NCBI GenBank assembly: GCA_003225055.1
Contig: QIAU01000178.1
Span: 1 to 64,000 of the forward strand
Origin: Acidobacteriota bacterium
GTDB taxonomy: Bacteria > Acidobacteriota > Terriglobia > Terriglobales > Acidobacteriaceae
Direction of reading: 5' to 3'
Length of the DNA stretch: 64,000 bases
Below, piece after piece: positions 52,020 through 60,139 of the stretch (the first letter of the stretch is position 1; each line of letters starts with the position of its first letter). The position numbers and the translations under genes were made by a program. The notes below the pieces were generated by a model that had not been told where the DNA came from, searched no databases, and saw only the letters and a program-made list of their open reading frames with translations.

Positions 52020-55000
52020 ATGACTAGGCGATTGATCTTGGCAGCAGTCACTCTGGCATTCCTGGTTCTCACCCTGGCTTCGACCTCGGCTTTTGCCCAG
52101 GCGGTCTACGGCAGCATTCTCGGTACGGTTACCGATCCCCAAGGTGCGGCCGTGCCCAATGCGAAGGTGACGGTTACCAACCAGCGAAAGGGCACGTCCG
52201 ATCAAACGACTACAAACCCGGATGGTAACTATTCCGTTACACACTTGATCCCAGACGTTTACACGGTGCGTGTAGAAGCGCCAGGCTTCAAAACCGTAGA
52301 GTACAAAGACATCATCGTTTCTGTGGACACGGGATCGCGCGTGGATGCGCAATTTCAGGTAGGTGGTACTCAGGAGACCGTCGAAGTCACTGCCGAAGCG
52401 CCGCAGTTGAAAACCGACCGAGCTGACGTGGCAACTACGTTTGATTCCAGGATGGTGGAAGGACTGCCACTGCTCAACCGCAATTTCCAGAGCCTTGAGT
52501 TGGCGGCGCCCGGCACCCAGAAACTCGTTGGCTGGAGCCACGCCGCAACCGAGAATCCGCAGGGGAGTCAGCAAATCTTTGTAAACGGGCAGCACTTCAG
52601 CGGCACGGCATATGAACTCGATGGTACCGATAACCAAGACCCCATCTTGGGGATCATTGTCGTGAATCCCAACATCGACGCCGTCACCGAGACGAAGTTC
52701 AATCTTCAGAATTATGATGCAGAATTCGGCAAAGCAGTGGCCGGCATCATGACGGTGCAAACAAAATCCGGCAGTAACGATTTCCATGGCGACGGATTCT
52801 ATTTCCGCCGCACAGACGCTACCCAGGCGCGCAACCCCTTTCAGCAGTTCAAGCCGGATCCGGTCACCGGCCGATTCATTCCATCTTCCCGGTGGCAGCA
52901 GTTCGGTGGCACCTTCGGCGGACCCATTCTGAAGGACAAACTCTTCTTCTTTGGTGACTATCAAGGTACCCGGCAATCGGTCGGCATTACCAATACCCTC
53001 ACGATTCCAACGCCGCAGGTGCTGCAGACGTGCATCGCTCCAGGTGACGGCAGCGGATTCTGCAAACTCGATCAGTATGTGCCCTTCTTCGGCAACGGCA
53101 CGCCGGGTGATCCTTCCACGTTCCTTTATGACCGCACCACTGGTGCAACCGATGGTAGCGGGCGCGCGCGTTTCCTCGGGCCTAACGGGCAGCCCAACTG
53201 GATTCCCTTGGCGCGCATATCGCCAGTTGCTCAAAACATCCTTAAGTTTTACCAACAACTAACCCCGAGCAATTCCCAGGTCACTAACAACTTCGTTGCC
53301 TCGGGTTCCGGACCCTTCTCGCAGAACAGCTTCGACACCCGCGTCGATTACACCGCCAGTTCAACCGTGAACGTCTTTGGTCGGTTCAGCTTGGCTAGGT
53401 TTAGCCTATCGGGTAAGGGGTCGCTAGGGGCGCTCGGTGGAGTCGGCCTAGGCCAGTTGGGTCTTGCCGGCAGTTCCGTTACTCACAACTACAGCTTGGC
53501 AACGGGGTTCACCAAGACGTTTAGTAGTTCACTGCTGACTGACTTTCGTTTCGGCTGGTTCAAGTACAACCCAACCACGCACAAGCCAGACGAGGGGAAG
53601 ACTCCAGCCAAAGATGTGGGTATTCCTAACGATAACTTTGGCGACCTGTTTACGTCGGGTTGGCCGAGTTTCCAGGGAGACGGACCTAACGGGCAACCTG
53701 GAGTGCTGAGTGCCTTCGGCGACGGACTCAACGTTGGCCGCTGCAATTGCCCACTCATTGAAAGTGAGCAACAGCTTCAGTTCGTCAACAACTGGACGAA
53801 GATGAGGGGCAATCACCAGATCAAGTTTGGCGCTGACATTCGTCGGGCCTACAACCTGCGCGTTCCCAGTGATGCCGACCGTGTTGGAGTCATGCACTTT
53901 GATTCGGGTACCACCTCAAACAAAGGTGTGGGAGGCAACGGCATCGGCGGCTTCCTGCTGGGCGACGTTCACAACATGAACCGATTCATTAGCCGCAGCC
54001 TGACTGCCGCAGAGCGACAGAATCGTTTCTTCTTCTACGGCCAAGACACCTGGCGCATGACTTCCAAGCTGAGTCTCAATTTCGGTTTGCGATGGGAGCT
54101 GTACATGCCCGAATCCGTGAACGGAAAGGGCAACGGCGGTTTTGCCAACCCGCAGGAAGGAATTATCCGCATTGCCGGTTACGGTCCTTATGGACTGAAC
54201 GGCAATATTGGCAATGACTGGAAGGCGTTCGCGCCGCGGCTTGGCGTTGCCTATCAGATCACACCCAAGACCGTTATCCGGATGGGGTACGGTCGCAGCT
54301 ATGACATCGGTGTCTTTGGTTCGAATTTCGGCCACGCTGTGACTCAGAACCTGCCAGTATTGGTGAACCAGAGCGTCACCGCTAGCAACAACTTGGTTAA
54401 CAATGGGTTACCTGCCGGAGTTGATGACGCCTATTTCCCGGCTTTCACGCTCTCGCAAGGGCCGCCGGTATTTACCTTCCCTGCGATTCCCTCGAACGGA
54501 GTTCTGCCCTTGGGCGGACCGGGCAACGATGTCCAAGCAAGAATGCGTCCGAAATTTCAACGCCTTCCGACGCTGGACGCGTGGAATCTGACCGTACAGA
54601 GACAGCTTACGAACACCATCAGTCTGGAAGTCGGGTATGTAGCTAACAAGGGGACGCATGGGTTCGCCGGAAACGGGCCGGCCTACAACGCAAACCAGGT
54701 GCCCTTCGGGCCTGGAGCTGCGATTGTTAGCGGCACAATACCCGACCCGCTTAATCCTGGCAAGACGATACCCGCTCCACCAGGAACATCGTGTTCGGCC
54801 CCGAACGTAAGTTGCTCGGCCTCGTTCGTTGCCACCACCCCACGCGATCAGCGCCGGCCGTACTACAACCATTTTGTCTATCCGGATTGCGACACCAGGA
54901 CAGGGCTATGTGGTCAAAGCAACGTCCCGCAACAGTTTCAGCTAGTCTGCTGCAATAACGACCAGATCATGGGCAACTACTTTGGCAATGACGCCAGCAG

Positions 55001-55835
55001 TAACTACAACTCGCTGCAAGTTAAAGTCGACAAGCGGTTTTCCCAAGGTCTGCAATTCAGCGCCTTTTACACTTTCTCCCATGCCAACAACTTTACCAAC
55101 GATAACAATTTCTTGTACTCGGTTGCGCCGCGGCAGAGTTACGGTCCAGATGACATGAACCGTAACCACGTCTTTCTAGTGGATACGGTCTACCAATTGC
55201 CTTTCGGAAGAGGGAAGACGTTCGCAGGAAATGCTAGTCGAGCGTTGGACCTTATCGTAGGCGGCTGGCAAATCAGCAATGGCCTGAACTGGAGTGGCGG
55301 TCTCCCTTGGACCGCTAACGCCGGCGAGTGCGGCGAAATCAACGATACAGGTCCGTGCCTGCCGAACTACCGTGGCGGATTCCACGTGGGAGCTGGGAGT
55401 TTGCAGCATCCGGCCAGTGGACAGCCCTTTATTCAGTACTTCACTCCGGTTACCGGTCTGGCGTACGACCTGTCCACAGCTACTGTGGGCGTCACCGACA
55501 GCTGCGGTCTGCCGCGGCCTACATCAGGGCAGTTCTCTTTACCCGCTTGCGGGACTGATGGCAATGTGGGTCGGAACAGCTTCCGAGGCCCTCATCACTT
55601 CAGTGATGATATGGGTATCTCCAAGAACTTCCGGGCCACCGAACGGTTCACCGTTCAGTTCCGGATGGACGCTTACAACGTGTTCAATCATCCCGTCCTG
55701 GGCTTCAGTTCGCAGGATTACGGCGCGACCGGCGGAACCTGCGTGGACTGCGGCGGCAACAACGGCCAGATTCGAAACATCGAGGATGGCACGACCATGC
55801 GCCAACTGCAGTTCGGGCTTAAACTCATTTTCTAG
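52020..55835 (+). CDS. TonB-dependent receptor 3, Oar-like
   Basis: Outer-membrane transporter of 1271 residues, the largest of the three. ATG 52020 follows GGAGGAA. Order: signal peptide (to SAFAQA, about residue 26), carboxypeptidase-regulatory-like domain (GSILGTVTDPQGAAVPN ... YTVRVEAPGFKTVE), plug (VEGLPLLNRNFQSLELAAPG), barrel ending FGLKLIF. Four Cys close to the C-terminal end (ACGTDGN, CVDCGG) and several more in extracellular-loop positions (CSAPNVSCSA, CDTRTGLCG, VCCNN) could form disulfides. It is followed by a clear intrinsic terminator and then GH130 and TPR genes with their own signals. The substrate is not known; the neighbouring GH130 suggests a glycan, as inference. Confidence 0.94.
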   Translation: MTRRLILAAVTLAFLVLTLASTSAFAQAVYGSILGTVTDPQGAAVPNAKVTVTNQRKGTSDQTTTNPDGNYSVTHLIPDVYTVRVEAPGFKTVEYKDIIVSVDTGSRVDAQFQVGGTQETVEVTAEAPQLKTDRADVATTFDSRMVEGLPLLNRNFQSLELAAPGTQKLVGWSHAATENPQGSQQIFVNGQHFSGTAYELDGTDNQDPILGIIVVNPNIDAVTETKFNLQNYDAEFGKAVAGIMTVQTKSGSNDFHGDGFYFRRTDATQARNPFQQFKPDPVTGRFIPSSRWQQFGGTFGGPILKDKLFFFGDYQGTRQSVGITNTLTIPTPQVLQTCIAPGDGSGFCKLDQYVPFFGNGTPGDPSTFLYDRTTGATDGSGRARFLGPNGQPNWIPLARISPVAQNILKFYQQLTPSNSQVTNNFVASGSGPFSQNSFDTRVDYTASSTVNVFGRFSLARFSLSGKGSLGALGGVGLGQLGLAGSSVTHNYSLATGFTKTFSSSLLTDFRFGWFKYNPTTHKPDEGKTPAKDVGIPNDNFGDLFTSGWPSFQGDGPNGQPGVLSAFGDGLNVGRCNCPLIESEQQLQFVNNWTKMRGNHQIKFGADIRRAYNLRVPSDADRVGVMHFDSGTTSNKGVGGNGIGGFLLGDVHNMNRFISRSLTAAERQNRFFFYGQDTWRMTSKLSLNFGLRWELYMPESVNGKGNGGFANPQEGIIRIAGYGPYGLNGNIGNDWKAFAPRLGVAYQITPKTVIRMGYGRSYDIGVFGSNFGHAVTQNLPVLVNQSVTASNNLVNNGLPAGVDDAYFPAFTLSQGPPVFTFPAIPSNGVLPLGGPGNDVQARMRPKFQRLPTLDAWNLTVQRQLTNTISLEVGYVANKGTHGFAGNGPAYNANQVPFGPGAAIVSGTIPDPLNPGKTIPAPPGTSCSAPNVSCSASFVATTPRDQRRPYYNHFVYPDCDTRTGLCGQSNVPQQFQLVCCNNDQIMGNYFGNDASSNYNSLQVKVDKRFSQGLQFSAFYTFSHANNFTNDNNFLYSVAPRQSYGPDDMNRNHVFLVDTVYQLPFGRGKTFAGNASRALDLIVGGWQISNGLNWSGGLPWTANAGECGEINDTGPCLPNYRGGFHVGAGSLQHPASGQPFIQYFTPVTGLAYDLSTATVGVTDSCGLPRPTSGQFSLPACGTDGNVGRNSFRGPHHFSDDMGISKNFRATERFTVQFRMDAYNVFNHPVLGFSSQDYGATGGTCVDCGGNNGQIRNIEDGTTMRQLQFGLKLIF

Positions 55836-55854
55836 TCTCGATTGATGTTATCTC

Positions 55855-55888
55855 AGGAGGGGGTCTCGACTCCCTCCTTGTTTTTGTG
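55855..55888 (+). terminator. Rho-independent terminator after TonB receptor 3
   Basis: Stem AGGAGGG (55855-55861) / CCCTCCT (55872-55878), loop of 10 bases, followed by TGTTTTTGTG. It starts 20 bases after the stop codon. Confidence 0.8.
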
Positions 55889-55936
55889 TGCCGATTGCTC
55901 TGAATTTGCTTGGACCGCCAGTTCCACTCAATCCCC

Positions 55937-56920
55937 ATGCTGCAGATGATCACAAGGGTACAAATTCTCTGGAGGGTTTCTCTGTGTGCCGTTCTGTTGT
56001 TTGCTACTGCAGAGACTCTCCCGTTCGGTGCTTGGCGCCGCGTTTCGAACGGCCCGGTCATCTCACCTCGCGGCATCTCCTGGGAATCCGCGGGAACCTT
56101 CAACCCGGCTGTGGTCCGACACGATGGCCAGTCCGTCATGCTGTATCGCGCGCAAGACCAGGCTGGCACGTCGCGTCTTGGTTACGCCGAAAGCAAAGAC
56201 GGGATCCACTTTGCTCGACGTCCCGAGCCCGTGCTTTCCCCCGAAACCGATTACGAGAAAGACGGCGGAGTCGAGGATCCACGCTTGGTCAAGTTCGGCG
56301 CCACCTATTATTTGACCTACACCGGCTACAACAAAAAAGACGCGCAGCTCTGCCTCGCCACTTCGACGGATCTGATGCACTGGCATCGCAAAGGCGTGAT
56401 CCTGCCGGCTTACAAAGGCCACTGGAACGTCGGCTGGACCAAATCAGGGGCAATCGTCCCCGAGAAGATCGATGGCAAGTATTGGATGTATTTCCTAGGC
56501 ACGAGTGCGGATAAGACTGACCAGACCGGTCTCGCTTACTCTTCCGATCTGATCCACTGGACTGAGGCCACTGACACCCCGGTGGTGCCCCGCCGCCCGG
56601 GACAGTTCGATTCCCGCGTGGTCGAACCCGGTCCGCCGCCGATCGTCACTTCCGATGGGATCATCCTCATCTACAACGCTGCTGACGACCAGCTCGTTTA
56701 TCGCACTGGCATCGCTGGGTTCGACCGCCGAGATCCCCGCAAGCTCATCTGGCGCAGTGATCATCCCATCTTTGCTCCCGAAGAAGACTGGGAAAAAGTC
56801 GGCCAGGTGCCCAATGTGGTTTTCGTCGAAGGGATGGTGCGTCAAGCCAATCACTATCTCTTATATTACGGAGGAGCCGACAAGTACGTCGGAGTTGCAG
56901 AAGCCCCCGTAACCCACTGA
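55937..56920 (+). CDS. GH130-like glycosidase or phosphorylase
   Basis: Protein of 327 residues from ATG 55937 (ATG 55946 is also possible), with an N-terminal hydrophobic signal segment (residues ~11-26). It shows the five-bladed propeller pattern of GH130: FNPAVVRHDGQ, GGVEDPRLVKFG with the catalytic-type Asp114, YLTYTGYN, GHWNVGWTKSGAIVPEK and YYGGADKYVGVAEA. Family members phosphorolyse beta-1,4-mannosides or hydrolyse beta-1,2-mannosides. A signal peptide argues for a periplasmic hydrolase and not a cytosolic phosphorylase. Exact substrate is unknown. A GH43-type annotation is the main alternative. Confidence 0.8.
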   Translation: MLQMITRVQILWRVSLCAVLLFATAETLPFGAWRRVSNGPVISPRGISWESAGTFNPAVVRHDGQSVMLYRAQDQAGTSRLGYAESKDGIHFARRPEPVLSPETDYEKDGGVEDPRLVKFGATYYLTYTGYNKKDAQLCLATSTDLMHWHRKGVILPAYKGHWNVGWTKSGAIVPEKIDGKYWMYFLGTSADKTDQTGLAYSSDLIHWTEATDTPVVPRRPGQFDSRVVEPGPPPIVTSDGIILIYNAADDQLVYRTGIAGFDRRDPRKLIWRSDHPIFAPEEDWEKVGQVPNVVFVEGMVRQANHYLLYYGGADKYVGVAEAPVTH

Positions 56921-56970
56921 TCTTTGTTTTGTGCTCTAATTCTGAAGACGTCTGACTCCCCGGTTCATCC

Positions 56971-58020
56971 ATGTCCCTTCTGAGAGTGATATTCATTTTC
57001 GTGCTGGTCACGGGCGGTTTTTCTTATTCGGCCGGTCAAGCCGCCACGCCATCTGCCCCCGATAAATCTTCGGCAGCCGCCGTACAGTCCTCCAACTTCG
57101 AGAAATCCCGCCGTCTCATGGACCAGGGCAAATACGACGAAGCCATTGCTCAGCTTCAGGGATTATCGGCAAAGGATCCTGCTAGGAAGGGCTTGGCTCG
57201 TGAACTCGGTACCGCTTACTACAAGAAGGGCGACTACATGAAAGCGGTGGACTTGCTGAAGAAGGCGACCGGAGAGGATCCCGGCGACAACGAAGCCACG
57301 CAACTGCTCGGCCTTTCTTACTATCTCAGCGGCCATCCGGCTGAAGCCATCCCGCTGCTCGACAAGGTTCAGACCTGGTTTTCGCGCGCCAACGTCGACG
57401 CCTCCTACGTCCTGGGCATTTGCTACATCCAGACCAAAAACTACCCGCAGGCGCGCGAAGCCTTTGCCCGCATGTTCGATGTGCCGGTCGACTCGGCCGC
57501 CAGCTACCTCTTCACCGCGCGCATGCTGTTTCGCCAGGAATTTGATCCCATTGCCGAAGAACACGCGCAGAAGGCAGTCGCGCTCGATCCCAAGCTTCCG
57601 CTGGCGCACTACTTGCTGGGCGAGCTGTACTTATACAAGTCCCGCATTCCGGAAGCCATCGCAGAATTCGAGAAGGAACTGGCCATCAATCCCGGACATG
57701 CGGCCACTTATTACAAGCTTGCCGACGCCTACACCCACGTGCAAAAATTCGACGATGCCGAACGCCTTCTGCAGCGTTCCATCTGGCTGGATGCCACATC
57801 CACCGGGCCGTACATCCTGATGGGGAAAGTGCTGGAGAAAAAAGGAGAGACGGAGCTGGCGGTGCGTGCTCTCGAGCACGCCCTGGCGATGGATCCCAAT
57901 AATCCAATCCCACACCATTTGCTGGGCGAAGCGTATCGTGAGCTCGGCAAGAGTGAAGATGCCGCGCGCGAATTAAAAATCGCCGAGCAACTAACCGAAT
58001 CCCAGAACGCCAAACGCTAG
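56971..58020 (+). CDS. Secreted tetratricopeptide-repeat protein
   Basis: Protein of 349 residues. The signal peptide (residues ~4-24, ending near SAGQAA) is followed by about eight TPR units (for example ARELGTAYYKKGDYMKAVDL, AHYLLGELYLYKSRIPEAI, PHHLLGEAYRELGKSEDAA). ATG 56971. It starts 50 bases after the GH130 gene and may be co-transcribed with it. TPR proteins act as scaffolds; no catalytic domain is present and no function can be assigned. It is related in style, but not obviously in sequence, to the longer TPR protein at 49.8-51.6 kb. Confidence 0.87.
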   Translation: MSLLRVIFIFVLVTGGFSYSAGQAATPSAPDKSSAAAVQSSNFEKSRRLMDQGKYDEAIAQLQGLSAKDPARKGLARELGTAYYKKGDYMKAVDLLKKATGEDPGDNEATQLLGLSYYLSGHPAEAIPLLDKVQTWFSRANVDASYVLGICYIQTKNYPQAREAFARMFDVPVDSAASYLFTARMLFRQEFDPIAEEHAQKAVALDPKLPLAHYLLGELYLYKSRIPEAIAEFEKELAINPGHAATYYKLADAYTHVQKFDDAERLLQRSIWLDATSTGPYILMGKVLEKKGETELAVRALEHALAMDPNNPIPHHLLGEAYRELGKSEDAARELKIAEQLTESQNAKR

Positions 58021-58419
58021 CTGAGTTAATAGGCCGCTGGGTTCGGCTCCTTTGCCACCACCTCATGGAGTGCTCTTGTACGGATTCCTGTACAAGCGCG
58101 TCCAGCGAAGGGAGTGTCGCCTCGCGCCATATTACTGGGTCGGGATGACCCAAGTACTCTCGATCCTGTAGTGATATCCGATTGAAAGTAAGATTGTTAT
58201 TCATGTGGTGATTAGGCAGGAGACTTGCCAATCAGTCGTTACCGTGCGCCACAGGAATGCAGTTGGAATTGCATGATGTCAACTCCTGAAGGAGAGCGTT
58301 CTGAGCTGATTAATGCGACCACCTCGGTGCGCTGACTCTCTTCGTCTGCACTCGGCAATCTTGACTTTCAGTTTGCATGGCCAATTTCCAGGTTTAGTCG
58401 GAACAGCAGGAGGAGGAAC
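58021..58419. other. Intergenic region, no gene
   Basis: About 400 bases. CTTGTAC (58075-58081) and GTACAAG (58090-58096) form a 7-bp hairpin 54 bases after the TPR stop, without a T-tract. Nothing else was recognised apart from the ribosome-binding site of the next gene. Confidence 0.45.
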
Positions 58420-59793
58420 ATGTTGAACCCTCGATTTTTGCGATTCACTATGTTGGCCCTGGCTATGGGCCTGGCTTTGGTTGCATTCGGCTGCAGTAAC
58501 GCAGCCAACAAGACAACCACGATGACGGCTGCCAACGTGCAGTTCAAGATCGGTGATGCACCCGCCGACTCAGTGTTGTCGCTGGTCTTGACCATCACCC
58601 ACGTTGACCTGATGCAGCAGGGCGGAGGAACAATCACGGTTCTGGATTCGCCGACAAAGATCGAGTTGACGCATCTCGCAGGCACGGTGGAGTCGTTCGT
58701 GGCGGCAAACGTGCCGCCTGGCACCTACCAATCTGCCGCGGTCTCCATTTCAACCGTGGACGTGACTTATATTCCGGCAAGCAGCACTACGCCGGTTGAA
58801 AAGACATTTACTTTGAACACGACCATCAACGTCATGTTCAACCCTGCCGTCACCATCAGCAAGGCACCGAGTGTTCTGAGCTTCGATTTCAACGCTGCCC
58901 AGTCACTCACGTTTGATTCTGCCGGAAACGTGACCGGTATCAATCCGGTGATTACGGTCTCCGTTCAGGTGATTTCTTCTGGCGAACAGGAAAACGACGA
59001 AGAGCACGGCGAGATCGAGGACATGGTTGGCACAATCAGCGGCGCTATGGCCGCGTCTTTTGCCCTGACGCCGGAGCCTGGTAGTTCGGCGCAGACTTTC
59101 ACTGTAGACGCGAATACGAAATTCGAGGATGGCATCCCCCAGTTTGCTGATCTGAACCCCGGCATGCTGGTGGAGGTAGACGCCGTCACGCAGAGCGACG
59201 GTTCCCTGCTTGCTACCAAGGTCGAGTTGATGGAAGCCAGCGAGGGAATGGAAGCCGACGGCATTGTTACCGCCACTTCTGGCACTTCTGTGACGCTGCT
59301 GGTGCTACACGAAGGTGGCAACATGTCCACGGACATGGTTGGCACGCCTCTGACCGTGGACGTCTCCAATGCCGTATTCAAAAGTCCGCTAGGCAACTCG
59401 GACTTCTCCATGCTGCTTCGAGGTTTGCCGTTCACACCGAAGTTCGACAAGGTCACGGTGGCGGTGGGACAGCGCGTACAGGTGAACGCCCCGGTAACGA
59501 GCCAGATGAAAAACAGCTTCTCAGCAACCCAGGTGAGGCTGCAGCGGCAAGCGCTGTCGGGAACGGTTGGTGCAGCGCCAATGGGTTCCAATGCCAGCTT
59601 CTTGCTGCTACTGGATGCCGACTCGGCATTCGTAAAACTGACTGGTGTGTCTAGCGTGAATGTGTATCAGGGGCCGGGGACGCAAGAGATGACCCCCGTG
59701 GCTCCGAGCACGAAGATCCGCGTGCGTGGTTTGTTGTTCTTCGACGGGACTAACTATCAGTTCGTCGCCGCGCGCGTCGCAAAGCCGGACTGA
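58420..59793 (+). CDS. DUF4382/DUF5666-type lipoprotein
   Basis: Protein of 457 residues; ATG 58420 is preceded by AGGAGGAGGAAC. A lipobox-like AFGCS at about residues 22-26 marks a lipoprotein signal peptide (anchored Cys25). The first domain (QFKIGDAPADSVLSLVLTIT ... VPPGTYQSAAVSIS ... LSFDFNAAQSL) resembles DUF4382. The following part has DUF5666-type repeats (EDMVGTISGAM ... MLVEVDAVTQSDGSLLATKV; ... QRVQVNAPVTSQ ... VRLQRQALSGTVG). These families are common in Acidobacteriota and have no established function. Outer-membrane or periplasmic location is expected. It is monocistronic, with a hairpin 22 bases downstream. Confidence 0.82.
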   Translation: MLNPRFLRFTMLALAMGLALVAFGCSNAANKTTTMTAANVQFKIGDAPADSVLSLVLTITHVDLMQQGGGTITVLDSPTKIELTHLAGTVESFVAANVPPGTYQSAAVSISTVDVTYIPASSTTPVEKTFTLNTTINVMFNPAVTISKAPSVLSFDFNAAQSLTFDSAGNVTGINPVITVSVQVISSGEQENDEEHGEIEDMVGTISGAMAASFALTPEPGSSAQTFTVDANTKFEDGIPQFADLNPGMLVEVDAVTQSDGSLLATKVELMEASEGMEADGIVTATSGTSVTLLVLHEGGNMSTDMVGTPLTVDVSNAVFKSPLGNSDFSMLLRGLPFTPKFDKVTVAVGQRVQVNAPVTSQMKNSFSATQVRLQRQALSGTVGAAPMGSNASFLLLLDADSAFVKLTGVSSVNVYQGPGTQEMTPVAPSTKIRVRGLLFFDGTNYQFVAARVAKPD

Positions 59794-59814
59794 CGCTTTG
59801 GTCACTGAGGGAAT

Positions 59815-59847
59815 CCCCATGTCTCGCCGAAAGCGCGAGACATGGGG
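59815..59847. terminator. Strong hairpin after the lipoprotein gene
   Basis: Perfect 12-bp stem CCCCATGTCTCG (59815-59826) / CGAGACATGGGG (59836-59847) with a 9-base loop. There is no U-tract on either strand, so it may terminate weakly, protect the mRNA end, or be a mobile palindrome. The following ~290 bases to 60139 hold nothing recognisable. Confidence 0.5.
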
Positions 59848-60139
59848 CACCTTGCACCTAGATTGTCATCGAGGGGCAACCGACCGACAAAGCAGATCCG
59901 AGGATCTGCCTTCGAGAAGGGCATGGCTGCACAGCCTGCGGAAAAAACAACCAGATTTGCATCAGGGTAACGCCTTCAGCTGTGACGCCAGCGCCCAAAA
60001 TTTAATTAGGAACAGGCATCAACCGCCCAGCAAGCTCGGCGGCTGATGGTCGGCAAACCCGGAATCGCCAAGACAACACTACCAATCTCGTCAAGCCCGC
60101 TAAACCCTCCCCATCTACCCCAAACCTGACAGGACTTCC

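Noticed and set aside
51756-53258. 500-codon open frame on the minus strand
   Set aside because: Antisense to TonB receptor 3 and its leader; no start signal or recognisable domain.
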